64,000 bases of DNA. Source: Lytechinus pictus (Eukaryota; Echinodermata; Echinoidea; Temnopleuroida; Toxopneustidae). A program made the position numbers and the translations under genes. This document shows, piece by piece, positions 22,601-34,259 of the stretch. Within the stretch, counting starts at the first letter, position 1. Every line of letters starts with the position of its first letter. Below the pieces are notes generated by a model. The model made no database searches. It worked only from the letters and a program-made list of their open reading frames with translations, and was not told where the DNA came from. The DNA is taken from positions 30,010,001 through 30,074,000 of the forward strand of contig NC_087245.1 in assembly GCF_037042905.1 (NCBI RefSeq). Direction: 5' to 3'.

Positions 22601-25075
22601 TATTCTTTCATCTTTAAGTTGCTTTAAAAAAATCAAATTGACTTCATTATATAGCAGGAATACTGTTTTGCCTGAACAAGGGGGTCAAAAACTGTGAATT
22701 ATTCAATAAACTGATAAAGTGGGAAAATAGGCAAAAGGGTGGGGGTATTCGGCAGCCTATGACGGGGGTGGGCTTCTGCGTGCGAGCACATCTTGAAATG
22801 AAGTTGATAGAGAAAATCCTACTTTTTTGTCTCCCATGAGTTACAAAACAATACAAGTGACTTTCTGCAAAGCAGAAACGCCGTTTGTCTCAATGAGGCT
22901 CCAAAATGGCGAATTTTCCTAGAAATGGGCGATATACAAAATAGGGGAATTTAGCCGTCCCCTGATGGGGAAAGGCTTCGATGTGCCAGCACTTCATTAT
23001 AATGTAGCAGATAGAGAAAATAACTACTTTTTGCATCCAAGGGGACAATGAAAGTGGTTTGCTATTAGGAGAAACATCTTTGTGCCTCAATGTGGGCTCC
23101 AAATTCGCAGATTTTCTGATAAAAAGGTAAAATACGGAAAAGGGTTGGGTAATTTCGGGAGCCCTTGACAGGGGTGGGCTTTGTTGTACCAGCACTTATT
23201 TATATGTAACTGATAGAATAAATGCTACTCTTTTGTCTCCAAGTGGATTAAGGCAATGAAATGGATTGATATGTAGCAGAAACACCTTTTGCCTCAATGG
23301 GGGCTCCAAATCGACAGATTTTCCTATAAATTGTTAAAATGCGAAATTGGGGGTTGGGTGAATTCAGCCACCCCCTGAGTGGTAGGCTCTGATGTGCCAG
23401 CAATTCGATACATATGAAGCAGATGGAAAAAATACTACTTTTTTTATCCAAGTGGTGTTAAAACGATGAAAGTGGTTTGCTATAATAGGAGAAACATCTT
23501 TTTGCCTCAATGTGGGCTCCAAATTCACAGATTTTCTAGTAAAAAGGTAATCTAAGAGAAAAGGGGTGGGTAATTTCAGGAGCCCCTGGCGGGGGTAAGC
23601 TTTGCTGTACCAGCACTTCTTTATATGTAACTGATAGAGGAAAGGCAACTCTTTTGTCTCCATGTGGTTTTAAGACAATGAAAGTGGATTGCTTTTTAGC
23701 AGAAACACCCTTTAGCCTCATTGGGGGCTCCAAATTTGCAGATTTTTCCATAAATTTGCAAAATACGGAAAAGGGGGATGGTGTCTTCGGCAACCCACTG
23801 ACGGGTGTGGCTTCAATTTTCTAGCAATTCTTTATATGTAGTAGACAGAAGAATTTCTACTCTTTTGTCTCCAAGTGGTTTAAAACGATAAAAGTTGCTT
23901 CACTACATAGTAGAATGACTTTTTTTTATCAATGTGGTTCCAAAATGTAGAATTTTCCAAGAAATGGGCAAAATACGAAAAAGGGTCTGGGTGACATGGG
24001 GCAGCCCCCTGAGAGGGTAGGCTTTGCTGTGCCCTCTCTTCTTTAAATGTAGCTGATAGAGAAAAGCCTACTCTTCCATCTCTAAGTGATTTCAAGAAGA
24101 TAAATGTTGTTTTTTACCTAAGTATCCGAAGCATCATTTTGCCACAATGACGGCTCCAAAAGGTAAGATATTTTAATAGTCAAGCTTCGGAAAAGGGTGG
24201 GGTACCTTCGACAGGCTCTTGCGGGACTATGTTTTAAGGTACCCAAATGTAATTGCTTGCTACATGCAAAGTAATGCCTCCTCTAACTTTTCCAAGAGGT
24301 TTCATTAACATAAAAGTTGCTTTAATATGTAAAAAAAATGCCTTTTGCCCTTATACACATATATGTAATATACACTTTTCTAACGCGACGCTAATTACAT
24401 GCATTTATGCGTGCTAGTCACACCAACAAAGGCGAGGCAAGACCGATCGAGTCTATTGTACTCTTTTGAAAGGCAAGCCAGCGAGTGCATTGTAGTTGGT
24501 ATCACTAGTGTGACTAGTGACGGAGGATGCTTTTTGGTGTCATTTTATCGCAATATCGGGGGATACATTTGGGGGTATTTTCTCTATATTTAAGCAAGTT
24601 AAGACATTAATACAGTCATGAAGCATATCAATGTTCTCATTAATATATCCTCCTTTGTGTAGAGTGTTGATATTTTGCATTAATTGTTGATATTAATGAC
24701 AAAACAGAAAGATATCAATGCACATGCAAATTTTTGCCTATAAACATTGAAATTTTGGCATAAATTCATATATTTATCAAAAAATATTAACCGGACTGTC
24801 CAGAAAACTATTGCAATCGAAATAGACTAATCTAAATCATTGTGAATTGCATATTTAATTAATATTTTTCATTTGTTTGTGCGAAAATATGAAAATAATT
24901 GATTTTCATGAAAAATCCAAGATGGCCGACAAAAATGTGGTCCTCTAGGCCTTCCGTATAGGATATGACCTGGCAGCAACATATTTTTTTGACCACTGGT
25001 ATCATGCCAACATGTTGCGACCATCAAACCTTTTGTACCCGATCAGCTGAATAAACTCCCCCAGCCCCCGGACTA
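19680..25075. mobile_element. Foldback element 1: 5.4 kb, arms of 2.4-3.0 kb, 3-bp target duplication
   Basis: The two ends are perfect inverted copies for over 30 bp, starting TAGTCCGGGGGCTGGGGGAG. Outer arms of about 0.9 kb (19680-20600 and 24110-25075) are non-repetitive. Inner arms are arrays of about 210-bp units that switch orientation at about 22.10 kb. TGT flanks both ends (19677-19679 and 25076-25078), and the element splits a GTCTCGCC-type repeat array. There is no transposase; small similar open frames on the two arms arise from the palindrome. The structure recalls the FB elements of flies and the TU elements described in sea urchins. Confidence 0.88.
20640..24090. repeat. Inverted arrays of about 210-bp units (7 left, 10 right) inside foldback element 1
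   Basis: A recurring block of the type CTACCCCCTCAGGGGCTG lies at about 20733, 20941, 21167, 21372, 21612, 21823 and 22032 in plus orientation, and inverted at about 22112, 22340, 22540, 22760, 22963, 23163, 23373, 23582, 23800 and 24006. Spacing is 200-240 bp. Each unit also carries CTATCAGCTACATATAAAGAA and TTGGAGCCCCATTGAGGC. Units are diverged, so the array is not recent. Confidence 0.85.
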
Positions 25076-25711
25076 TGTAAGACTCTGTTATGACACATAA
25101 CTCTGCAACCTACTTGAGTCACTTTTCACCCAAACTTGGGTTTTAGGTGTACTTTGGAGACGTGCATGTTATTGTGCAGTCGGAGGTCGAATGGTAACGT
25201 CAACGGTCATTTTGAGGTCAACGTTAAAGTTTACGTGCAAGACTCTCTTATGACACATAACTCTGCAACTGTAATTCACTTTTCCTCAAAACTTGGGTTG
25301 TAGAGGTACAGGAGACCTGCATGTTATTGTGCAGTCGGAGGTCACAAGGTAAGGTCTTGAGGTCAACATTACAGTTTACGTGCAAGACTCTCCTATGACA
25401 CATGTTATTCCACCCCAGTTAATATACAAGGAACTTTTGATACAATTTTGTTGCGTGCCGTCGCAAAATCACGATATTTCTGGTTATTTCCACAAGTGGG
25501 AGAGACAGAACATCGCTATGCCTTGTTTTTATGTTAATGTGATATCCATTGCTATTATCATCATTTAAAATTTACTTTTCTCTTGTTAGACAAGACCAAT
25601 ATGGGGAGAATTTGAGTTCAAGAAGCATTTTTTTGTAAAAGTTGGGAACCGATCTATTTCACCTAATTTGAATGTGCTGAATCTGATTAGACCGGTTCCC
25701 AAGCCAATCTT

Positions 25712-26612
25712 TCATTTATTTATTTCAAATATTTAAAAGAAGGGTAGCTCAATCAGCAACAAGCTGGTTTTCGTTGAGGCCCTTCGTGAACAAACACAAA
25801 TATAAAACATGGTAACATATTCAAGTATAAACAAAGAATAGAGCATAAATACTAATATTGAAAAAAAAATGAAATGAAATAAGCATAATTAACTATGGAA
25901 AATAACAGAACAAATAAAATATGATACTGTACAGATGTTACCTAAAACTAAACGAAAACATTATATACACATGAAAAGAGATAAAATATGTACAAAATGA
26001 GGAGAAAGAATAAAATAGATTCCACCATTAGTCCCTATTACATATTAAAGGTTTTTTCCCATTTAGCCATTTCCCGTTTGAACTGTTTAATGTTTTCTAT
26101 GAATCGGAGGTGTTCGGGTAGTTTATTCCAATGTAATGGGCCTGTGACAAAAAATGATTTCTGATAAAAGGTTGTACGAGCATATGGCACCCTGATTATC
26201 ATCTTATTTGTGCTTCTAGTTGTTCGGGAGGATATTTTCTCTATATAAATAAACTTATCACAAAGCACCTGGGGAGCAGCTTCGTGTAAACATTTATGAA
26301 CCATTAAGCGAGATGCTCTAAAAAAGACATTGCGTATTTTGGGCCAGGATAATATTTTGAAAATTTGTTCAGATGGAGTTTCCCAAGAGAAGTTAGATAC
26401 CATGTATGCTGCCCTCTTATGTAATCTCTCTAACTTACTGTGATTAATTTCAGATCTTTCCGACCAGACGGTACAGCAATACATTATATGGGGCATTACA
26501 AAAGCCCAATACAGCTTATTCAATTGTGCTTTATCAAAATACTGTTTACAGCGGCGAATAGTTCCTAGTTTTTGTTTTACAATTAAAGATATGCTGTCAA
26601 CGTGTTTTTAAA
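25712..26612 (-). pseudogene. 5'-truncated CR1-like LINE nested in the left arm of foldback element 2
   Basis: Minus strand. A 161-codon frame at 26038-26523 contains LYWAFVMPHIMYCCTVWSE, LERLHKRAAYMV, LMVHKCLHEAAPQVL and GPLHWNKLPEHLR, the C-terminal signature of a CR1/Rex-type reverse transcriptase. The frame extends upstream to about 26610 (KHVDSISLIVKQKLG). The 3' non-coding tail ends in AAATAAATAAATG repeats (complement of about 25712-25730). The catalytic domain is missing. Confidence 0.82.
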
Positions 26613-27799
26613 AAACACTGATATGGATACTGCAAAATTCATGTTTTGATTTACCTAATAATTTGCATAAACAAAATGGCTGCCAAATTGGCCATTTATA
26701 ATCTTATTTCTACAATATTCTTTTATAATATTCCGTTTCACTGATATGGATACTGCAAAATCCTGCATACATATAACATGTACCATTCGGGAAAATTTGT
26801 TATTTCTGTTTGCGGCTAATTAATTATGCAAATTTATGCATATTTTGCAATATCATGCTATAATTTGATAATTACACCCAAAAACGTTTATTATTTTGGG
26901 TACAAATAGCATTTATATCATTATGATAATTGTTTGGCCCCTAAAAATAATATTTAAGTCAATTTTTATATGTATTTTATTGTTCTTTGATATCTTTTAT
27001 GTTCTTCTTGTATTTTCTGCCATTTGCTTTGTATATTTTTGATATGAGATCTTTAAACAACTAATATCAATGGCAGAAAAATATTAAGCTTCAATGATTG
27101 AATCATTTGATAAACTTCTTTTGCCACAACTGTTAATTGTACTCAGGAACTAATACACACACATGCTCCTACACCCACACCTGTATATAGAAAGTAATAT
27201 ACTTGCAAGGTATAGTAGACATGCCCAATATGACAGTTACCAAATTCAATAAACCCGTAAGAAAAGAAGAGTTTAGAAGTTGGAAAACCTGTAATTATGC
27301 TCAAATTAAATTTCTTGAAATAGGTATATTAAGATGTTTTAAATATCGTTTATAATTAGATAACAGATCTATGCAGTGTAGTTTATCAATCGGATATAAA
27401 TATCGGTACATTTTAACATCCTTGTAGCAAAATTATATATTTAATTTAGCTCCATCAGAACTGCAGTCATGGCAGTTAACCAAAGAACAATTTGTAATGA
27501 ATGCAAAGGGTCTGTATTACTGGATCACTTACTATTTTTTTGGTCATTACCGATTTATTTATTTATTTGGCAACGATACATTTTGCCCAAGTCAACCATC
27601 AAAGTGATAACTGAAAACCACAGCTTTAATCCAATCTTTGCCTTGGACATGTTGAAAGATTCTTTGACGAACGAAACTGAATACAGAAGAGGAAATGATA
27701 AAAACATGGGGCTAAACACAGATTAGCTCCATGGTAAAAACATGGGCCAAACAAGAAGGTTTCCAGCCCAGTAACTGCCCAATGCATAACACATTTTCA

Positions 27800-28590
27800 C
27801 ACTGCGTCCTACGGTTGAAAAGTGCTAGGGATGTCTGATGAAGGTAAAACAGCATGAAGACAGTTGCAGAAGTCCATTCTAGAGGTTATCCGGTTATGGA
27901 TGATATTTTCCGCACCACCTCATATAAGACGATGTCTGATCTCAGCAATTATGGGAGTTGGTAATATGCAGATTAGCAGACATGTCATGTGTGTTTCTTC
28001 ATGCTCATTGTTATATCAAAGACTATACCAAGATATCTAGCCTTGCATACTGGAGATATATAGCTTCCTCACCTATTAAGACTGGAGTTGTAGTCATAAT
28101 AATTACGCATACATTGTATATGGAGATGACAGTACAAGCTACTTTGATTTTTATCGCTAAGCTCTAGGAAGTTGACCTTCATCCAACATCGAATCCTTAA
28201 CAACAGCAGCTGCATGAACCTCTGTATCTTTAACTTTTGGATCAAATGTGAGGTATACAGCTGGATGTTATTAGCATAGAAGTGTATACCAAGACCACAT
28301 TATAGAGCCAAGAGGAGCGTTGTACAGTTTGAAGAACAAGGGGCCAAGGACATAGGAATTCCATAGCAAAGGGTAGTCACAGGAGACTGCATGCCAGTGA
28401 TGAATACAGCTTGTCCTCTGTTGGCAAGGTAAGAGGAAAGCCATTGGAGTGCAGAATCATCAATTCCAAAATAGACTGTCAGTCTCCCAAGAAGAATGAC
28501 ATGTTCAGTGGTATCAAAACCGGCTGACAAGTCAAACATAACGTAGGCAACTGCTTTCCTCATAGAAAGAGATCTCCTGGCTCTGATGGT
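27800..28590 (-). pseudogene. Decayed L2-like LINE reverse-transcriptase fragment
   Basis: Minus strand. VMFDLSAGFDTTEHVILLGRL, then LQWLSSYLANRGQAVFITG and CYGIPMSLAPC follow the reverse-transcriptase fingers/palm order (DLSAAFDT.., SYL..R.Q, GVPQGS). Past 28300 the frame shifts and continues GIHFYANNIQLYTSH, where the catalytic YADD motif has become YANN. Later frames with stops resemble CKARYLGIVFD. Inactive. It may be the same family as the fragment at 18103-18363. Confidence 0.75.
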
Positions 28591-28599
28591 GATATCTCA

Positions 28600-30100
28600 G
28601 ACTCGCATGCAGCCTATCATAGCTGGGTAAGCTATGGATGCTGTTGGGTTTAATACCGATCAATAGAAGTGGATTAATACAGGAACACCAAACATGTCAG
28701 GAACCCACCATCCTCTGAAATATATCTTTGTTATCAATTATAAATCAATTAGAAATAATCTACCTTTTGAAGATATGAAAATGTGTGAATATTAGAAGTT
28801 CGATAAATGGCCTAGGGGACATTACACAATTCACTGCGATATTGAAAAGGTGCACTCCGAGCATTTTAACACCTGAAATCGGACATATCTCAAGAACACA
28901 AACAGGTGAGACTGCAGATTCTCTCTCAAGACAAAAGTTTAGGTTTTCTCTATGGATCTGTGACATGAGAATCGGACAATTATCAAGAACACAAAGACGG
29001 TTACTTCGATACGAACTGCCTCCCCAGAATACTTGTAATAAATCGCTTTGATTTCAACAGTTAGAGATGACTTTTATAATATGAGGTTGCCTTATCAATC
29101 AAGCCATCCAATGGAACACCAAGTCAATGATAACTGAACGCCCCGAAGGTAAAGGTCTATATCAAGCTGGGGAAAGCTGGATGCCTCTAAGTTGGATGAA
29201 GCGGCAATCCTTGATAGGACAGGTGCAGTACTGCATTGGAAAATATATATATTGGAGATGCACATGTAATCCGTTAATGAAGTCCAACAATCTAAATTTG
29301 TTATTAAAAGGACATGCAGTGACTTATTCGTTGTGGAACTTTAGAACATCACAGTCTGGCTTTTAAAACATGGAAAACGGTCTAATTGATAGGCAAAATG
29401 AGAATTAGACATGTTAGACGATTTATATGTGGGTTCAGTTCTGATTTTTTTTCTTCAAAATTGGGACAATTTGATAAGCATAATGGAGAAACACACAGGA
29501 TATCTCATTTTCAGCAGACTGTTTTCACTTCATTTTGCTAAAGAAAAACATAATGTATGAAAATATACATGTATGTGCGATTAGATTCTGTTGGTCAGGG
29601 AACATAACTAATCCAAAGAATATTAAATGCAACTGATTGACTATTAGGAGTTGAGAATTACAGTACTGTCATGATTCAAATTTAATAATTCATCATCTAT
29701 AATTGTAAATATGAATGAATTGATTGATATCATAGTTCAAGAAACCATTTTATAGTCAAAATTTAAGCAATTAATAGTGACATTCGCTTGATTACAGATA
29801 GGTTCATGAAATTCGTTTGATCACCACCAGTATGCTTTTAAAATGGGAAGGCCCTCCCTGCAGGAAATAATCTTTTTTTTTATGCAGATGTGGGTGTGGG
29901 AGTGGGTGCATCTGTTTATGCCCATGGATATGTACGAATAAAAAATGATAAAAAGTGATTACATAATTAAATCATTGAAGCTAATTATTTTCTGCAATTG
30001 AAAATCAATACTTTGACAGATCCCGCATTACAAAAAATGTACAAAACAAGGTACAAAACACAAAGAAATACATGCGCAAAAGAATTAAAAAAAAATGCAT
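28600..30100. other. Centre of foldback element 2, no recognisable gene
   Basis: AT-rich non-coding sequence. A short duplicated phrase (GAATCGGACAATTATCAAGAACACA, compare ATCGGACATATCTCAAGAACACA) occurs at about 28876 and 28971. Nothing else could be supported. Confidence 0.5.
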
Positions 30101-30785
30101 TATTATTTACTGTGATATTATATTCTAAGGGCCGTACAATTATTTATAATGATGTAAATGCTATTTGTACCAAAATATAAACATTTGAGCTGAATTTATT
30201 AAATTATAGCATAATCATCCAAACTATGCATACATTTGCATAAATAATTTGCCGCAAACAAAAATACTAAATTTTCCCGAAAGGTACACGTATGTATGCA
30301 GGATTTTGCAGTATTTATGTCTGTGAAAGCGAAAAAATATTCTGAATTGTCAATTTGGCATCCATTTTTTTAATGCAAATTAGATGGTCAAAACATGAGA
30401 AATTAGCTTGAGAACCGATCTTATCAGATTCAGCATATTTGAATTGTGTGAAACAGTCCGGTTCCCAACTTTTACCCCAAAATGCTTCTTCAAGTTTATA
30501 TAAGCCTCTTTTTCCAGAATGGCTCTAGTCTATGTCCTGTATTAATGATTAAACAGTCAATTATTAAGTTGATATTCAATCGAAAATTTCTCACAATTCA
30601 TATACACAATCAAATAAAATCATGAATACAAAACGGAAGGTAAGATCCTATAATCACAATCGCTCGAGAGAATGATAAAATAGGTCAAGTGTTTCGCTGG
30701 TATTACGATCAGAAAATTCTATGGCGATCGACTAATGCGCGCTTGGATGAAAAAGTGTCCCAAAACGGTGTAAACTGAATTTGCG

Positions 30786-31065
30786 CACGAGATTCCAGAA
30801 AATCGACTGTTGTCACATTTTACATTTTTGTTTGAGACCTCTGCTCGCAAAATGGCGATTTTTAGATGTTTTTATCATAAAAATGGTGAGAACTAAATTG
30901 GCGCATGAAAGTTTTTCAAATCTTTTAAAAGAAGTCAAGCAGACAAAGGTAATAAAATTGCATCATATGGAGGACAAAATGCAAGAAAATTGGCTGGTGT
31001 CATATTTTACATTTTTATTTGAGACCTCTGCTCGCAATATGGCGATTTTTAGATGCTTGTCAAAA
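30786..31065 (+). repeat. Two direct copies of a roughly 100-bp segment, offset 186 bp
   Basis: AGACCTCTGCTCGCAAAATG with its flanks TCACATTTTACATTTTT and CGATTTTTAGATG is present at about 30793-30880 and again at about 30979-31065 with few changes. Confidence 0.8.
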
Positions 31066-31189
31066 GTTCGGATCGTCTCGGAACGGAAGCAAAAGGTAAG
31101 AAAATTTGCAGATGTTTTGGGAATAATTTCACAAACGCATTCAATACTGAGCATTTTTTGGTCGTGTTATTTTTGGTAATATCAGTTTT

Positions 31190-32270
31190 TGTCTCACCTG
31201 CATAGCAGAGTGAGACTATAGGCGCCGCTTTTCCGACGGCGGCGGCGGCGTCAACACCAAATCTTAACCTGAGGTTAAGTTTGTGAAATTACAGCATAAC
31301 TTAGAAAGAATATGGACCTAGTTCATGAAACTTGGCCATAAGGTTAATTAAGTATTACTGAACATCCTGCTTGAGTTTCATGTCACATGACCAAGGTCAA
31401 AGGTCATTTAGAGTCAATGAATTTAGACCATGTTGGGGGAATCAACATCAAAATCTTAACCTAAGGTTAAGTTTTTGAAATGTCATCATAACTTAGAAAA
31501 TATATGGACCTAGTTCATGAAACTTATAAATAAGGTCAATCAAGTATCACTGAACATCCTGCATGAGTTTCACATCACATGACCAAGGTCATAGGTCATT
31601 TAGGGTCAATGAACTTTGGCCGAATTGGGGGTATCTGTTGAATTACCATCATAACTTTAAAAGTTTATGGATCTGATTCATGAAACTTGGACATAATAGT
31701 AATCAAGTATTACTGAACATCCTGTGCAAGTTTCAGGTCACATGATCAAGGTTAAAGGTCATTTAGGGTCAATGAACTTTGGTCAAATTGGGGTATTTGT
31801 TGAATTACTGCCATAACCTTGAAAGTGTGTTGGTCTAGTTCATAAAACCTGGACATAAGAGTAATCAAGTATCACTGAACATCCTGTGTGCATTTTAGGT
31901 CACATGACCAAGGTCAAAGGTCAATGAACTTTGGCCATAATTGGGGTATCTGTTGAATTACCATCATAACTTGGAAAGTTGGTGGATCTTACACTTGAAA
32001 CTTGGACATAAGAGTAATCAAGTATCACTTAACATCCTGTGCGAGTTTCAGGTCACATGATCAAGGTCAAAGGTCATGTAAGGTCAATGAACTTTGGCCA
32101 CGTTGGGGGTATTTGTTGAATTACCATCATATCTCTATAAGTGTATGGGTCTAGTTCATAAAACATGGAAATAAGAGTAACCAAGTATCACTGAACATCT
32201 TGTGCGAGTTATAGTAGTTTTCAAAATCAGCACTGCTGCTATATTGAATCGCGTGATGCACGTGAGACGG
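31190..32270 (+). repeat. Tandem array of about 160-bp units with DR1-like AGGTCAAAGGTCA sites
   Basis: Begins with a hairpin-like GTCTCACCTGCATAGCAGAG and a CGGCGGCGGCGGCG patch, then at least five units, each with TTCATGAAACTTGGACATAA, CACATGACCAAGGTCAAAGG and CATAACTT. It ends near ATCGCGTGATGCACGTGAGAC. AGGTCANAGGTCA occurs at 31394-31406, 31586-31598, 31911-31923 and 32064-32076, and a one-base variant at 31749-31761. An inverted second copy of the family is at 54060-55190. Confidence 0.82.
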
Positions 32271-32619
32271 CCAGAGGCATTCCACTTGTTCAACATATTG
32301 ATTAGATATTCGACCATGCGTTAAATAAGGTAACGCGAAAATTATGGTCACACCTGCCATATCGAGGTTAAAATTTCCTTTTCGTCACAGAAGATTTAAG
32401 AATTATAAAACTTTTTCTGAAACAGTGAAATTTCGACTTTGCACTTTTAAAGGTGCAGAGTCTGCAGACCAGATGTAACACTAAGCGCACCTTTAGGGTG
32501 CAACTTTGTACCTTTTTGGAAAGGTGCAAGTTTGCACCTCTCTGATAGATGCAAATTAGGGAAAGAATCCCTTCCAAAAATAGCAATAGACTGTCGAGCC
32601 TTCCGATGTGTTTACTTAA

Positions 32620-33015
32620 GATTTTTCTATGAATTTTTAAGTTTTGCTTAACTTGCTTTGGACTCGAACTCACCTCGTTGTAGCTGTAGTCAAGACCTCT
32701 ACCTGCTATGCTAGCTAGAATAGCTGATACCAGAAAAGCCGAGAAGAGTTTTTTTTAGCGGTTATGTGCCGAAAGCTCGACTAGTCGAGACTTACAGACC
32801 CTTTACTTACTAAATAGACCGATGCCTTTATATACAATTACACGCAATCGATCCTTGTTGAAAATTTGACGGAATAAATCTGTTTATTTTCACTCTCCCG
32901 TCATATATTATGTATATTCTATATTACCTGTAGGGCTAGATATATATAGTTTTTAACCTTCTCTAACTTTTTATTTTCAATTTTAGTGGGGGGTACATAT
33001 GAAACTCCTCCCCAA
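32620..33015. mobile_element. tRNA-like core element, copy 2
   Basis: Collinear with 16020-16400: TTTGGACTCGAACTCACCTC, CTCGACTAGTCGAG, AAATTTGACGGAATAAA and CCGTCATATATTATG all have counterparts there. Read on the minus strand it has box-A-like GCATAGCAGGTAGAGG and box-B-like GAGTTCGAGTCC. Small inverted repeats based on AAGGTGCAA at 32450-32545 replace the TTCAAAATTGAA repeats of copy 1. Confidence 0.65.
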
Positions 33016-33911
33016 ATTAGCACCTATATTAGGTGAAGAATGTCACCCAATTTCAGGATGCCACTGTGCCTGGCCGTCTGCTTCGTCTGTTTGGCCGAAA
33101 TTTCAAGTGGTTACGGAATTCTTCTGCGATGCACATAATCACAGTCGGTGATTTCCTACTCTACCTTCAATTTCACAATGATTAATTGGCACAAACAGGA
33201 AAGAAATGGTGGATTGTGTGTATGAGGTACTGAAAACCTCAAAACACACACCTATAACTGCAATGTTTGGTTCTACGTATATAATGATTTACAACAATCT
33301 TACTGAAACAGTAACTAGAATGACCATCTTTGAATGACCCAATTTCCCAAATAAAACTGAGAAATATGCTTAAACATCTCATTCTACCAGTACTCATCCC
33401 AAAACAATCAGACAAGCGTAGCAAGTTCATAAATACGCAAATTATGCAATTATATTGGTAATTAACAGACCCCTCAACAGGTAAGATTTCTACGTAGTTT
33501 GTTCCCTGACCCTATAAACTCTATATAACATTATTTACAAGCAATTTTGCAAGTAAAACATAATTTCAATGTCATTACACGTTTAAAAAATGTACGCTTT
33601 TACACCACACACACACCCACAAACAAGAAAAAAAAATTCTTTCATTGCCGAGCAGGTTGAAATTTTTGAGAGCATTCTGATGAGGATGAAGTATGACAGG
33701 AACCTAGACTATACGGGAGGTTCAAACTTGCACCCCAAATACCCGCTGCGGGCCTGCGCAGGCGCGGTGGCGAGTGGAAGGGCAAGTATTCTCGAATATA
33801 CTCGCTCTGCACCTTTTTCCCACAAAGTTGCTCATTTCTTGCACCCCTATTTCTTATTGTGAAAGTAAACTTTTTCAGCAATCTACTCTAAAATAAATTT
33901 TAATCATATAC

Positions 33912-34247
33912 CTTGTTCATACATGTCGCACTTGGCTGACATGATTAATGCACCTCTCTTAAATCCGGTAGTATACAGCTGGAACCAGAGGTTCGACCGG
34001 TTAAGGTATCCGTACTCGTTGAATTCGCCATTGGAATCGGTCAGAATTGTAGATTTTGCACCTGACCTGTCTGAGGTCCGGATGACAAGCGATATAGAAT
34101 ACTCGTCGATACTTTTTGTACCATGCAGGAAGTACTCGATCCCACAGTCATGCATAGACACATTCACTTTGCAAGTTACACTGTCTGAGAGTCTTAGCGC
34201 CTGTCTACCATTGGGCCAATCCAGGATCCATTCTTGTACACCGATAT
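33912..34247 (-). CDS. Receptor gene exon 5: CUB-like domain in a single exon
   Basis: A 336-bp phase 1-1 exon (acceptor GGCACAG, donor CAAG/GTATATG) encodes 112 residues. Features are VQEWILDWPNGRQALRL, VNVSMHDCGIEYFL, a SIDEYSISLVI strand, and RSNLWFQLYTTGFKRGALIM near the end. This layout (a Cys-containing strand pair in the first half, then S-N-L-W-F/L-Q..GF before the end) resembles a CUB fold. It also aligns along its length with exons 2 plus 3 joined. The assignment as CUB-like is by this reading, not by a profile search. The small plus-strand frame opposite is a shadow. Confidence 0.75.
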
Positions 34248-34259
34248 CTGTGCCAATTA

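Larger units (their letters stand above)
25590..30515. mobile_element. Foldback element 2: about 4.9 kb with long inverted arms
   Basis: Left-arm landmarks AAAGTTGGGAACCG, TGCTGAATCTGAT and CCGGTTCCCAAG (25637-25705) reappear inverted at about 30410-30480. Further inward, ACTGCAAAATCCTGCATACAT and GGGAAAATTTGTTATTT (26750-26800) match 30255-30320 inverted, and CAAATAGCATTTATATCATTAT matches 30150-30175. The left arm is split by a LINE at 25712-26612. The centre (about 27-30 kb) holds an L2-like fragment. No target duplication was resolved. Confidence 0.75.

Noticed and set aside
20640-24090. Regular 210-bp repeats as a CRISPR-like array
   Set aside because: Units are diverged throughout, with no constant short repeat and unique spacer, and the window is eukaryotic.
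20656-24095. Near-identical small open frames on both arms of foldback element 1 (for example 20656-20847 plus and 23880-24095 minus)
   Set aside because: They arise because the arms are inverted copies; frames break from unit to unit, so there is no conserved protein.
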